Part shown: positions 37,287-47,678 of the stretch, piece after piece
How the letters are laid out: every line of letters begins with the position of its first letter
Position numbering within the stretch: the first letter of the stretch is position 1
Origin: Burkholderia plantarii
GTDB taxonomy: Bacteria > Pseudomonadota > Gammaproteobacteria > Burkholderiales > Burkholderiaceae
DNA length: 64,000 bases
NCBI RefSeq assembly: GCF_001411805.1
Contig: NZ_CP007212.1
Coordinates: 620,001 to 684,000, forward strand
Direction of reading: 5' to 3'
Notes under the pieces: model-generated
The model's input: only the letters and a program-made list of their open reading frames with translations
Database searches by the model: none
Told to the model about the DNA's origin: nothing
Program-made: the position numbers and the translations under genes

Positions 37287-38923
37287 TTCTGGTCTCCGGC
37301 TTTGCCGCGCAGCAGCGATTCGGGATGCCGCTCGAGATAGTCGGCGAGATTGTTCAGCGTCTGCAGCGTGCGCGTCAGTTCCTTGAGCGCGCCGCGCACG
37401 TCGGACTGCAGCGGCGAATCCTGCTGCAGCGTGGCCTCGGCCGTCGTGAAGGTCTGCTTGGCGGCCGACAGCGTGTCGCGCGCCTGCGGCGCGACCTGCG
37501 TGTCGAGCTGCTGGAACAGCTGGTCGGCATGCTTGAGCGCGTCGTTGAGGTTGTTGCCGATCTGGTCGAACGGCACCTTGTCGAGCTTCTTGGCGATGTC
37601 GGCCACCTGCAGCTGCAACTCGTCGAGCGTGTTCGGCACGGTCGGCAGTTCGACCGGCTTGCGGCTCAGGTCGAGCTTGGCGGGCGGCGCCTTCGGGAAG
37701 AAGTCGACCGCCACGTAGAGCTGGCTCGTCAGCAGGTTGCCGGTGCGCAGCTGGCCGCGCAGGCCGTGCTCGACGAGGCGCCGCAGGATGTCCTGCTGCG
37801 CGGCCTCGCCCTGGCTCGCGACGAGTTCGCGGAAGCGCTTGCCGAGCCGCTCCGGATAGACGTTCATGGTGACCGGCATCAGGAAGTTCTTGTGCTGCGG
37901 GTCGTAGTCGATCCCGATGTTGGTGACGTTGCCGAGCACGATGCCGCGGAAGTCCACCGGCGCGCCCACCGACAGGCCGCGCAGCGACTGGTTGAAGTTC
38001 ATCACCACCGCTACGGGCTGGCCGTCCGGGTCGCGCATCGCGTCGGCCTCGTCGGAGCCGAGCGGGAAGGTCGCGCCGTTCTTCACCGGGTTGCCGGCCG
38101 ACTGGTCCGGCGGCGACTGGAACGCGAGGCCGCCGAGGATCACCGTGGCCAGCGACTGCGTGTTGAGCTTGAAGCCGCTCGAATCGAGCCGCAGGTCCAC
38201 GCCGCTCGCCTGCCACCAGCGCGTGTTGGTGCCGACGTACTGGTCGTAGGGCGCGTTGACGAACACGTTGAACGTCACGCTCTTGCCGTCCTTGTCGAGC
38301 GAGAAGCCGACCACCTGGCCCACCTGCACGCGCCGGTAGTAGACCGGCGAGCCGATGTCCACCGAGCCGAGCGAATCGCCGTGCAGCACGTAGGAGGTGC
38401 CCTTCTCGTCGCCGGTGACGGGCGGCGGCGTCTCGAGCCCGGCGAAGTCGGTCTCGGTATCGGGCGAGCGGCCCGCGTCCACGCCGATGTAGGCGCCCGA
38501 CAGCAGCGTGTTGAGCCCGGACACGCCGCTCACGCCGACGCGCGGACGCACCACCCAGAAGCGCGTGCCCTTCACCGCGAAGTCCTCGGCTTCCTTCTTC
38601 AGCTGCACGTTGACGAGCACGTGCGAGAGATCCTTCGAGAGCTTGATGGTCTTGACCGTGCCGATCTCGACGTCCTTGTACTTGACCTGGGTCTTGCCCG
38701 GCTCGAGCCCCTCGGCGCTGCGGAAGCTGATGGTGATCTCGGGGCCGCGGTCGAACACCGACTTCACGACCAGCCCGACGCCGATCAGCGCGGCCACCAG
38801 CGGCACCAGCCAGACCAGCGACGGCAGCCAGCCGGTGCGGCGCGTGACGACGGCCGACGGCAGTTCGGGGCGTTCGGGGGGAGCCGCATTCGGGTCGTGC
38901 TGCGGGCCTTGCGGACTATTCAT
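37283..38923 (-). CDS. pqiB: intermembrane transport protein PqiB (MCE domains)
   Basis: PqiB forms a periplasmic tube that links inner and outer membranes for lipid movement. The 546-residue protein has a short cytosolic start and one membrane helix (GWLPSLVWLVPLVAALIGVGLVV). Three MCE domains follow, opening ISFRSAEGLEPGKTQVKYKDVEIGTVK, GSPVYYRRVQVGQVVGFSLD, and GAPVDFRGIVLGNVTNIGIDYD. A C-terminal helical region forms the needle (IAKKLDKVPFDQIGNNLNDALKHADQLFQQLDTQV). Its start overlaps the pqiA2 stop by 8 bases and its stop overlaps pqiC by 4, so the operon is tightly coupled. Confidence 0.96.
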   Translation of the reverse strand: MNSPQGPQHDPNAAPPERPELPSAVVTRRTGWLPSLVWLVPLVAALIGVGLVVKSVFDRGPEITISFRSAEGLEPGKTQVKYKDVEIGTVKTIKLSKDLSHVLVNVQLKKEAEDFAVKGTRFWVVRPRVGVSGVSGLNTLLSGAYIGVDAGRSPDTETDFAGLETPPPVTGDEKGTSYVLHGDSLGSVDIGSPVYYRRVQVGQVVGFSLDKDGKSVTFNVFVNAPYDQYVGTNTRWWQASGVDLRLDSSGFKLNTQSLATVILGGLAFQSPPDQSAGNPVKNGATFPLGSDEADAMRDPDGQPVAVVMNFNQSLRGLSVGAPVDFRGIVLGNVTNIGIDYDPQHKNFLMPVTMNVYPERLGKRFRELVASQGEAAQQDILRRLVEHGLRGQLRTGNLLTSQLYVAVDFFPKAPPAKLDLSRKPVELPTVPNTLDELQLQVADIAKKLDKVPFDQIGNNLNDALKHADQLFQQLDTQVAPQARDTLSAAKQTFTTAEATLQQDSPLQSDVRGALKELTRTLQTLNNLADYLERHPESLLRGKAGDQK

Positions 38924-39557
38924 GGTGTTTTCCAGAAGTAACGACGTGATCCCAGATCAGGCGCGGATCGAACTGCATCGACGCGAGCATCGTCAGGATC
39001 ACCACGGAGCCGAACGCGAGCGCGCCGGGGCCGGCCGTGATCTCGGCCAGCGACCGGAAGTGGACCAGCGCGACGGTCAGCGTGACGACGAAGATGTCGA
39101 GCATCGACCAGCGGCCGATCCGCTCGACGATCCGGAACAGCTTGGTGCGCTGCACCGGCCGCCAGCTCGAGCGGCGCTGCGCGCTGATCACGAGGATCGT
39201 CAGCGCGCCGAGCTTGAGCATCGGCACCAGGATGCTGGCGACGAACACCACCACCGCGAGCGGCCAGTCGCCCGACACCCAGAAGTAGACGACGCCGCTC
39301 ATGATGGTGTCTTCCTGCGCGCCGACGATCGAGGCGGTGCGCATGATCGGCAACAGGTTCGCGGGAATATACAGGATCGCGGCGGCCAGCAGCAGCGCCC
39401 AGGTGCGCATGATGCTGTCCGGCTTGCGCAGGTGCAGTGGCGTGCCGCAGCGCATGCACGGCTCGGGCGGATGCGCGTCGGGACGCGCGAGCTTCTGCAC
39501 GTGGCCGCAGGCGTGGCAGCTCGCCAGGCCCTCGCGGGCGGCGGAGACGATCTTCAT
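38916..39557 (-). CDS. pqiA: paraquat-inducible protein A, second half-size copy
   Basis: This 213-residue inner-membrane protein corresponds to the second half of E. coli PqiA. The N-terminal zinc ribbon is CHACGHVQ followed by CMRCGTPLHLRK. Four hydrophobic segments follow (TWALLLAAAILYIPANLLPIM, YFWVSGDWPLAVVVFVASILV, FVVTLTVALVHF, and LAFGSVVILTMLASMQF). It ends with the family signature FDPRLIWD. Its ATG at 39557 overlaps the upstream pqiA1 stop as ATGA. Having PqiA as two genes rather than one fused protein is the form usual in Burkholderia. Confidence 0.93.
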   Translation of the reverse strand: MKIVSAAREGLASCHACGHVQKLARPDAHPPEPCMRCGTPLHLRKPDSIMRTWALLLAAAILYIPANLLPIMRTASIVGAQEDTIMSGVVYFWVSGDWPLAVVVFVASILVPMLKLGALTILVISAQRRSSWRPVQRTKLFRIVERIGRWSMLDIFVVTLTVALVHFRSLAEITAGPGALAFGSVVILTMLASMQFDPRLIWDHVVTSGKHHE

Positions 39558-40315
39558 TGGCGTGGGGCTCCGGTGGCGGGCGCGGCGGGGCCGGCAGGGC
39601 CGGCGGACGGAGCGGACCGGATCGAGGCGGGCGCGGCGGCCGGGTGGCCGGCGCGGCCGGACGCACCGGGGGCGTCGGGAGCATCGCCATCCGGGGCGCC
39701 GTCGCGGTGCGCGCGCAGCGCATCGGCGACGTCCCATAGCGCGCGCGGGTCGAACATCACGACCACGGCCAGCATCAGCGTGAGCACGCCGAACGCGAAC
39801 AGCGCGGCCTCCGGCACCACGCGCGCGAGGCTCACCATCTTGACGATGGTGACGAGGATGCCGAGCATGAACACCTCGATCATGCCCCACGGCCGCACCA
39901 GCTGGATCGCGCGCAGCACCGCGTTGAAGCCGGGCGGCACGTGGCCGGCGCGCAGCGAGAACAGCACGTAGAGCAGCGCGGCCATCTCGATCAGCGGGAA
40001 CAGCAGCGTCGAGCAGAACACCATGATCGCGACGATCTGCATGCCCTGGTCCCACAGCGCGCCGAGCGCGCCGAGCAGGGTGGTCTGGACGTGGATGCCG
40101 TTGACGTCCATTTCGAGGATCGGAAAAGTCTGGGCGATCACGAACGTGATCAGCGCGGCCAGCGTGAGCGCGCAAAGCGGCTCGATGCGGGTCGAGCCGC
40201 TGCGATACAGCAGCGCATCGCAGCGCGGGCAGCGCGCGCTTTCCTTGCGGCTAAGCTGCGGTTTGTGCAACAGTGCGTCGCACTCATGACAGGCAATCAG
40301 ATCGTTTCTTTCCAT
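39554..40315 (-). CDS. pqiA: paraquat-inducible protein A, first half-size copy
   Basis: This 253-residue inner-membrane protein opens MERNDLIACHECDALLHKPQL, with a zinc ribbon (CHECD, CPRCDALLYR). Four membrane segments run from LCALTLAALITFVIAQTFPIL, via IVAIMVFCSTLLFPLIEMAALLYVLFSL, to GVLTLMLAVVVMFDPRALWD. The last 45 or so residues are Ala/Pro/Gly-rich and look disordered, a tail absent from its partner. The ATG at 40315 is the first gene of pqiA1-pqiA2-pqiB-pqiC. The 270-base gap to the divergent cytochrome b561 gene should hold both promoters. Confidence 0.92.
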   Translation of the reverse strand: MERNDLIACHECDALLHKPQLSRKESARCPRCDALLYRSGSTRIEPLCALTLAALITFVIAQTFPILEMDVNGIHVQTTLLGALGALWDQGMQIVAIMVFCSTLLFPLIEMAALLYVLFSLRAGHVPPGFNAVLRAIQLVRPWGMIEVFMLGILVTIVKMVSLARVVPEAALFAFGVLTLMLAVVVMFDPRALWDVADALRAHRDGAPDGDAPDAPGASGRAGHPAAAPASIRSAPSAGPAGPAAPATGAPRQ

Positions 40316-40587
40316 AGGGGACGACGGTTGCGCGCCATCACGGGGACGCTGGGGAGGGCGGGAACCCGCGCCAATCTTACCAAAACGCGATTTTTGCGGT
40401 GTCAACCCCGTTTTCGGGTCGGCCCGGGCGGGCCGTGCCGCCACTGCACGATCGGGCCGGATCCGGCGGCCCGGCCAGTTTTCAGCCTCCGCAACCACCG
40501 GAAGGTTGCGGTAGCATGGCGCCCTTGAATGTGTCGGATTCCTGACAGCCAGGGCCGGCGCCGCTCCCCGTTTTTCGAGGCAATCCA

Positions 40588-41148
40588 ATGGCATCGTCCC
40601 TGTCGCTGAACCGGCCGGCCGCCTACACGCGCACCGCGATCGCGCTGCACTGGCTGATCGCGCTGCTGATCGTCTGCGGTTTCGCGCTCGGCTGGGTGAT
40701 GACCGACATCCCCGGCTTCACGCCCACCAAGCTCAAATATTTCTCCTGGCACAAGTGGATCGGCGTGACGGTGTTCGCGCTGGCCGTGATCCGCGTGCTG
40801 TGGCGAGCAACTCACGTGCCGCCGCCGCTGCCGGCCGGCACCTCGCGGCTCGCCACGGGCGGCGCGCACGCCGTCCATGCGCTGCTCTACCTGCTGATGC
40901 TGGCGATCCCGATCACCGGCTATCTCTACAGCTCGGCCTCGAACATCCCGGTCGTCTATCTCGGCCTGATCCCGCTGCCGCGCCTGATCGATCCCGATCC
41001 GGCATTGAAGGAAACGCTGAAAACCCTGCACGTGACGCTGAACTACACGCTGCTCGTGCTGGTGTCGCTGCATGTGCTGGCCGCGCTGAAGCACCAGCTG
41101 TTCGACCGCGACGGCGTGCTCGCGCGCATGCTCCCGTTCCTCAAGTAA
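40588..41148 (+). CDS. cytochrome b561 family protein
   Basis: This 186-residue inner-membrane di-heme b-type cytochrome has four transmembrane helices. Candidate axial histidines lie in IALHWLIALLIVCGF, YFSWHKWIGVTVF, GGAHAVHALLYLLML and VLVSLHVLAALKHQL, the pattern of the prokaryotic YodB/CybB group, which passes electrons between quinones and acceptors. It is followed after 12 bases by a YceI gene, a pairing seen in many proteobacteria, where the periplasmic YceI protein binds an isoprenoid lipid. A functional link is inferred from that pairing. Confidence 0.92.
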   Translation: MASSLSLNRPAAYTRTAIALHWLIALLIVCGFALGWVMTDIPGFTPTKLKYFSWHKWIGVTVFALAVIRVLWRATHVPPPLPAGTSRLATGGAHAVHALLYLLMLAIPITGYLYSSASNIPVVYLGLIPLPRLIDPDPALKETLKTLHVTLNYTLLVLVSLHVLAALKHQLFDRDGVLARMLPFLK

Positions 41149-41160
41149 GAAAGGCTCGTC

Positions 41161-41721
41161 ATGAAGATTGCATTGCATCGTTCCGTGCTCGCGGCCGTGG
41201 CCGCCGCCGCGCTCGCCGTCTCGGGCAGCGCGCTCGCGCAGGTGGACCTCGCCAAAAGCAGGGTGTCGGCCGTCTCGAAGCAGATGAACGTGCCGACCGA
41301 GGGCGTGTTCAAGAAGTTCAGCGCCGATGTGAAGTTCGATCCGGCGAAGGCCGCCCAGGGCAGCGCGCAGATCAGCATCGACATCGCCAGCTTCGATCTC
41401 GGCGACAAGATGTACAACGACCAGGTGGCCGGCAAGGAATGGTTCGACGCGAAGGGGTTCCCGCAGGCGACGTTCATTTCGTCGTCGATCGCGCCGGCGG
41501 GCGGCAACAAGTACAACGTGGCCGGCAAGCTGACCATCAAGGGCAAGACGGTGCCGGTCACCGTGCCCGTGACGGTCACCGACAGCGGCGCGACGCGCGT
41601 GTTCGACGGCGTGCTGCCGATCAAGCGCTCGACCTTCGAGATCGGCACCGGCGAGTGGAAGGACACCTCGGTCGTCGCCGACGAAGTCCAGATCAAGTTC
41701 CATCTCGTCGCCGCGAAGTGA
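41161..41721 (+). CDS. periplasmic YceI family protein, copy 1
   Basis: This 186-residue secreted protein has a clear signal peptide (basic start, then VLAAVAAAALAVSGSALA and a cut before QVDLA). The mature part is a lipocalin-like YceI barrel with FKKFSADVKFDPAKAAQGSAQISIDIASFDLGDKMYN, GKEWFDAKGFPQATF, and VAGKLTIKGKTVPVTVPVTV. Family members bind polyisoprenoids in the barrel. It is probably co-transcribed with the cytochrome b561 gene and with the second YceI gene 74 bases downstream. Confidence 0.93.
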   Translation: MKIALHRSVLAAVAAAALAVSGSALAQVDLAKSRVSAVSKQMNVPTEGVFKKFSADVKFDPAKAAQGSAQISIDIASFDLGDKMYNDQVAGKEWFDAKGFPQATFISSSIAPAGGNKYNVAGKLTIKGKTVPVTVPVTVTDSGATRVFDGVLPIKRSTFEIGTGEWKDTSVVADEVQIKFHLVAAK

Positions 41722-41795
41722 TCGCGGCCGGCGAATCGTATCCGGACGCCGCGCGCTGCCGTGGCGTTCGCTCAACCGCAAGCTAGGAGAATGAT

Positions 41796-42374
41796 TTGAA
41801 CAAGTCCTTGATGATGGCGGCCGGCGCGCTCGCCGCCGCGCTGTCGATTCCGGCGATGGCCGCGCCGGTGACGTACCAGTTCGACCCGAGCCACACCTAC
41901 CCGAGCTTCGAGACCGACCACTTCGGCGGCCTCTCGGTGTGGCGCGGCAAGTTCGACGAATCGAGCGGCACCGTGACGCTCGATCGCGCGGCGAAGACGG
42001 GCAGCGTCGAGGTGACGACCAAGATCGCGTCGATCCACACCGGCAGCGCGAAGCTCGACGAGCACGTGCAGACGCCGGACTTCTTCGACGCGGCCAAGTA
42101 CCCGGATGCGACCTACAAGGGCACGCTGAAGTTCGAGGGCGACAAGCCGGTGGCGGTGGTCGGCAACCTGACGCTGCACGGCGTGACCAAGCCGCTGACG
42201 CTGAAGATCGACTCGTTCAAGTGCATGCAGCACCCGATGCTCAAGCGTGAAGTGTGCGGCGTGGACGCCGTCGGCGAATTCAACCGCGACGAGTTCGGCA
42301 TCGACTACGGCAAGCAGTACGGTTTCAAGATGAAGACCAAGCTGCTGATCTCGGCCGAGGCGGTCGCGCAGTAA
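41796..42374 (+). CDS. periplasmic YceI family protein, copy 2
   Basis: This 192-residue secreted YceI protein has a signal peptide ([17 protein letters not shown], cut before APVTYQFD). The mature barrel has [64 protein letters not shown], and [13 protein letters not shown]. It is closer to E. coli YceI than copy 1 is. I use TTG at 41796 as start because AGGAGA (41785-41790) is five bases upstream. The nearer ATG codons are four and five codons further in and would still leave a usable signal. It is followed by a hairpin terminator. Confidence 0.9.
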   Translation: MNKSLMMAAGALAAALSIPAMAAPVTYQFDPSHTYPSFETDHFGGLSVWRGKFDESSGTVTLDRAAKTGSVEVTTKIASIHTGSAKLDEHVQTPDFFDAAKYPDATYKGTLKFEGDKPVAVVGNLTLHGVTKPLTLKIDSFKCMQHPMLKREVCGVDAVGEFNRDEFGIDYGKQYGFKMKTKLLISAEAVAQ

Positions 42375-42420
42375 GCGCGGCATGACCGGCGCCCGGCGCC
42401 GGAACGTCAGCACGAAGAAA

Positions 42421-42455
42421 ACCGCCGCGACCGGCAACGGGCGCGGCGGTTTGTT
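42421..42455 (+). terminator. probable terminator after the YceI genes
   Basis: The stem ACCGCCGCG (42421-42429) with CGCGGCGGT (42442-42450) and a 12-base loop is followed by TTGTTGTTT. The loop is long but the position is right. Confidence 0.7.
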
Positions 42456-42564
42456 GTTTGGCCAAGCCGCGCGACACGAATCGGGCGGCGCTCGCGCCCG
42501 GCGCTTGTCCACCGGGCGCTGTGCCCAGCAGACGTGCGAGCCGTCGCGGCACCTCGCGCGGACG

Positions 42565-42594
42565 AAAAAAAACCGGCTCGATCGAGCCGGTTTT
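42565..42594. terminator. terminator of yajC-secD-secF (bidirectional shape)
   Basis: The perfect palindrome CCGGCTCGA/TCGAGCCGG (42573-42590) has eight A on the left and four T on the right. Reading leftward, the stem is followed by eight U, 22 bases past the secF stop. Confidence 0.9.
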
Positions 42595-42615
42595 CCGGGC
42601 GGCGAACGCCGCGCG

Positions 42616-43569
42616 TCAGACCTGCGCGCCCGCGTTCGGATCGTTCGGGTCGTGCGCGCCCTTCTTGTCGCCGCGGATCAGGTCCTCGCGGCGGATGCCG
42701 AGCCACATCGCCAGCGACCCGGCCACGAACACCGACGAGTAGATGCCGAACATGATCCCGACCGTCAGCGCCAGCGCGAAGTAGTGCAGCGTCGGGCCGC
42801 CGAAGAAGAACATCGACAGCACCATCATTTCGGTCGAGGTGTGCGTGATGATGGTGCGCGACATGGTGCTCGTGATCGCGTGGTTGATCACTTCCTGCAC
42901 GGTCATCTTGCGTTCGCGCCGGAACGTCTCGCGGATCCGGTCGAAGATCACGACCGACTCGTTGACCGAGTAGCCGAGCACGGCCAGCACCGCGGCCAGC
43001 ACCGACAGCGAGAACTCCCACTGGAAGAACGCGAAGAAGCCGAGAATGATCACCACGTCGTGCAGGTTGGCGATGATGCCGGCCACCGCGTATTTCCACT
43101 CGAAGCGGAACGACAGGTAGATCACGATGCCGACCACCACGCAGGCGAGGGCGAGCAGGCCGTCGGTGGCGAGTTCCCTGCCGACCTGCGGGCCGACGAA
43201 CTCCACGCGCTGCAGCTGCACGTCGGGGTTCTGCGCCTTGAGGCCCGCCATCACCTGATCGCTCTGCTGCGCCGAGGTCAGGCCCGGCTTCAGCGCGAGG
43301 CGGATCATCACGTTGCGCGAGGTGCCGAAGCTCTGCACCTGCGCGTCGGCGTAGCCGAGCTTGCCGAGCGCGGCGCGCACCGGCTCGAGTTCGGCCGTCT
43401 GCTGGTACTGCACTTCGAGCACCGTGCCGCCGGTGAACTCCACCGACAGGTGCAGGCCGCGATGCACGAGGAAGAACACGGCGGCCAGGAACGTCACGAG
43501 CGAGATCACGTTGAAGACCAACGCGTGCCGCATGAACGGGATGTCTTTACGGATGCGGAAAAATTCCAT
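42616..43569 (-). CDS. secF: protein translocase subunit SecF
   Basis: SecF pairs with SecD in the inner membrane and uses proton motive force to pull secreted proteins out of the SecYEG channel. The 317-residue protein opens MEFFRIRKDIPFMRHALVFN. It has the periplasmic start FRGLHLSVEFTGGTVLEVQY (written HRGLHLSVEFTGG here), then helices TM2-6 with LHDVVIILGFFAFFQWEFSL, LGYSVNESVVIFDRIRE and TSTEMMVLSMFFFGG. The VNESVVIFDRIRE motif is diagnostic. It starts 16 bases after secD and is last in yajC-secD-secF. Confidence 0.97.
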   Translation of the reverse strand: MEFFRIRKDIPFMRHALVFNVISLVTFLAAVFFLVHRGLHLSVEFTGGTVLEVQYQQTAELEPVRAALGKLGYADAQVQSFGTSRNVMIRLALKPGLTSAQQSDQVMAGLKAQNPDVQLQRVEFVGPQVGRELATDGLLALACVVVGIVIYLSFRFEWKYAVAGIIANLHDVVIILGFFAFFQWEFSLSVLAAVLAVLGYSVNESVVIFDRIRETFRRERKMTVQEVINHAITSTMSRTIITHTSTEMMVLSMFFFGGPTLHYFALALTVGIMFGIYSSVFVAGSLAMWLGIRREDLIRGDKKGAHDPNDPNAGAQV

Positions 43570-43585
43570 GTGCGTTCTCCGGCGC

Positions 43586-45619
43586 TTATTGGGACGAGCC
43601 CGGCTTCTTCGGCGGGACGCCGGGGCCGGAGCGGCGGCGCGCCACCGGCTTCGCGCCGCGTGCCGGGGTGCCGGCGTTCGCGGCCTTGGCCGCCGGGCGG
43701 GCCGCTTTCGCGGTGCCGGCGTCGCCATCCTGGTCGAGCCGCGCCTGGCCCGCGCCGGGCGTGGCCGCCGCCGGCTTCCAGACCTGGCCGATCGAGACCG
43801 ACTTGAGCTTCTTGCGGCCGCCGTACCAGAGGTTCACGAGGCCGCGCGAGAAGAACACGGCCGAGAACATCGAGGTCAGGATGCCGATACAGTGGACGAT
43901 CGCGAACGCGCGCACCGGGCCGGAGCCGAACGCGAGCAGCGCGAGGCCGGCGATCAGCGTGGTGACGTTCGAGTCGAGAATCGTCGCCCAGGCGTGCGCG
44001 TAGCCCTGCTGGATCGCGATCTGCGGCGAGGCGCCGTTGCGCAGCTCCTCGCGCACGCGTTCGTTGATCAGCACGTTCGAGTCGATGGCCATGCCGAGCG
44101 CGAGCGCGATGGCGGCGATGCCGGGCAGCGTCAGCGTGGCCTGCATCACCGACAGCGCCGCCACCAGCAGCAGCAGGTTCACCGACAGGCCGATCACCGA
44201 CACCACGCCGAACAGCAGGTAGTAGGCGACCATGAAGACCGTGATCGCCACGAAGCCCCAGATCACCGAATGCACGCCCATGCGGATGTTGTCGGCGCCG
44301 AGGCTCGGGCCGATGGTGCGTTCCTCGATGATGTCCATCGGCGCGGCGAGCGAGCCGGCGCGCAGCAGCAGCGCGAGGTCGGCCGCGGCCTGCGGGGTCG
44401 GCTGGCCGGTGATCTGGAAGCGGTCGCCGAGTTCGGACTGGATCGTCGCGACCGTCAGCACTTCACCCTTGCCTTTCTCGAACAGCACCATCGCCATCGG
44501 CTTGCCGATGTTCTCGCGCGAGACCGTGCGCACCGAGCGGCCGCCGTTCGAGTCGAGCCGGATGTTGACCGACGGGCGGTTGTGCTCGTCGAAGCCGGCC
44601 GAGGCGTCGATGATGCGGTCGCCGGTGAAGATCACCTGCTTGCGCAGCAGTACCGGCGCCTGGTTGCCCTGCGTGAACAGCTCGTCGCCCGGCGGCACCG
44701 GGTCGGTCGGGTTCGGATGCAGGTTGGTCGGATCGGCGAGGCGCGCCTCGAGCGTGGCGGTGCGGCCGATGATGTCCTTCGCCTTCGCCGTGTCCTGCAC
44801 GCCCGGCAGTTCGACCACGATGCGGTCGCGCCCCTGCTGCTGGAGGATCGGCTCGGACACGCCGAGTTCGTTGACGCGGTTGTGCAGCGTGGTCAGGTTC
44901 TGCTTCAGCGCGGCGTCTTCCACGGCCTGCTGGACCGCCGGCGTGAAGGTGCCGACCACCTGGTAGCCGCCGCCGCCGGGCTGCGTGGCCCATTGCAGTT
45001 CGGCGATCGAGCCCGCCAGGAAGCGGCGTGCCTGCTCGGCGGTGTCCTGGTCGGCGAAATTCGCGACCACCGACTGGTCGACGCGGTTCACGCCGCCGTC
45101 GCGGATGCCGCGATCGCGCAGCTGGGTGCGCGCGTCGGTGGCGTCGGAATCGAGCTTCTTGTTCAGCGCGCCCGTCATGTCGACCTGCAGCAGGAAGTGG
45201 ACGCCGCCGCGCAGGTCCAGGCCGAGGTACATGGGCAGCGCGTGCAGCGCGGTCAGCCAGCGCGGCGAGGCGCTCTGCAGGTTCAGCGCGACGACGTATT
45301 GCGGATCGCTCGGGTCGCTGTTGAGCGCCTTCTGCAAGAGATCCTTCGCGCGCAGCTGGGTATCGGTGTCCTTCAGGCGCACGCGGATGTTCGCGTTGTT
45401 CGCCGAATTGTCGAACGTGACGTCGTCCGGCGCGATCTTCGCGGCCGTGAGCGCCGCCTCGACCTGGGCGAGCGTGTCCGAGTCGATCTTGACCGTGGCC
45501 TTGCCGCTCGACACCTGTACCGCCGGCGCCTCGCCGTAGAAGTTGGGCAATGTGTACAGAAGGCCGATCGCGAGCGCGACGACCATCACGACATATTTCC
45601 AGATTGGGTAACGATTCAT
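43586..45619 (-). CDS. secD: protein translocase subunit SecD
   Basis: SecD is the larger partner of SecF. The 677-residue protein begins MNRYPIWKYVVMVVALAIGLLYTLPNFYGE. It has a large periplasmic P1 domain, including YLGLDLRGGVHFLLQVD and VELPGVQDTAKAKDIIGRTATL. The RND-like helices follow, with GPSLGADNIRMGVHSVIWGF, LPGIAAIALALGMAIDSNVLINERVREEL, and GSGPVRAFAIVHCIGILTSMFSAVFFSRG. The Asp in GMAIDSNVLI is the proton-relay residue. The last 60 or so residues are an Ala/Pro/Arg-rich tail beyond the usual 615-residue length. Confidence 0.97.
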   Translation of the reverse strand: MNRYPIWKYVVMVVALAIGLLYTLPNFYGEAPAVQVSSGKATVKIDSDTLAQVEAALTAAKIAPDDVTFDNSANNANIRVRLKDTDTQLRAKDLLQKALNSDPSDPQYVVALNLQSASPRWLTALHALPMYLGLDLRGGVHFLLQVDMTGALNKKLDSDATDARTQLRDRGIRDGGVNRVDQSVVANFADQDTAEQARRFLAGSIAELQWATQPGGGGYQVVGTFTPAVQQAVEDAALKQNLTTLHNRVNELGVSEPILQQQGRDRIVVELPGVQDTAKAKDIIGRTATLEARLADPTNLHPNPTDPVPPGDELFTQGNQAPVLLRKQVIFTGDRIIDASAGFDEHNRPSVNIRLDSNGGRSVRTVSRENIGKPMAMVLFEKGKGEVLTVATIQSELGDRFQITGQPTPQAAADLALLLRAGSLAAPMDIIEERTIGPSLGADNIRMGVHSVIWGFVAITVFMVAYYLLFGVVSVIGLSVNLLLLVAALSVMQATLTLPGIAAIALALGMAIDSNVLINERVREELRNGASPQIAIQQGYAHAWATILDSNVTTLIAGLALLAFGSGPVRAFAIVHCIGILTSMFSAVFFSRGLVNLWYGGRKKLKSVSIGQVWKPAAATPGAGQARLDQDGDAGTAKAARPAAKAANAGTPARGAKPVARRRSGPGVPPKKPGSSQ

Positions 45620-45728
45620 GAGGGGGCCGAACGGGAAAGTTGGCTTGAAAAGCGTCGCGTCCGGCGACCTCGCCGCCCGCGCGTCGTTCGCGCGGGCCGG
45701 CTCGGATGCCGGACGCTCGGGGTACCGC

Positions 45729-46055
45729 TTACAGCGACTTGATCGTGCCCTTCGGCAGGATCGTCGTCACGGCCGACTTCTGGACCGTGATCTCGGTGCC
45801 TTCGGACACCTCGACGCCGACGTAGGCCTCACCGACCTTCGTGACCTTGCCCACCAGGCCGCCGTTCGTCACGACCTCGTCGCCCTTGGCCATCGCGGCG
45901 AGCATGTTGCGATGCTCCTTCTGGCGCTTCATTTGCGGGCGGATCATGATGAAGTAGAGCACCGCGAACATCAGGACGAGCGGCAGAAAGCTCATCAGGC
46001 TCGATTCGGCGCCACCGCCGGCGCCTTGCGCGAATGCATTGGAAATGAACGACAC
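45729..46055 (-). CDS. yajC: preprotein translocase subunit YajC
   Basis: YajC is a small inner-membrane component found in the SecDF complex. The 108-residue protein has one membrane segment (SFLPLVLMFAVLYFIMIRP) followed by the conserved QMKRQKEHRNMLAAMAKGDEVVTNGGLVGKV and a soluble SH3-like tail with TVQKSAVTTILPKGTIKSL. It is encoded 109 bases upstream of secD, the usual tgt-yajC-secD-secF order. On the coding strand a TACAAT hexamer at about 46196-46201 could be a -10 box for a separate promoter. Confidence 0.95.
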   Translation of the reverse strand: MSFISNAFAQGAGGGAESSLMSFLPLVLMFAVLYFIMIRPQMKRQKEHRNMLAAMAKGDEVVTNGGLVGKVTKVGEAYVGVEVSEGTEITVQKSAVTTILPKGTIKSL

Positions 46056-46336
46056 CTTGGTCTCTCCGTTGGGATGATCAGAAAAATAAGCCGGCTATTC
46101 TACCACCGGCGAAAAACGCGACGGCACCGCAAATGCGCTTTGGGATCAAGCTGTTAAGCCGGGTTCCGGCGATTTGCCGTGTTTCACGAAAGCATATTGT
46201 AATGTTGCGGGGCGCTCGCGGCCGGCGCGATCCGCGAAAAACGCGGCCCCGGGAGCATCGCCGCGGCATTCGACAAGCGTATGACGAATGGCGCGGCGGC
46301 GCGACTTCCGCGGGTCGCAGCGGTTGTTCATGACCG

Positions 46337-47557
<1,221 letters not shown>

Positions 47558-47678
47558 TCAGGTACTCCTGGCCACCGGAATACAGTCCGGCGCTCGTTGC
47601 GAGTGGTTGCGGATGCCGCCGGCGCTCTGAACGCGCCGGCGGCGGAAAAAGGGTGGGGCGCCGGGGTGGGGCGCCGCC

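Noticed and set aside
40588..42374. Two adjacent YceI genes considered as a recent tandem duplication
   Set aside because: The two proteins differ clearly in sequence and signal peptide, so they are old paralogues.
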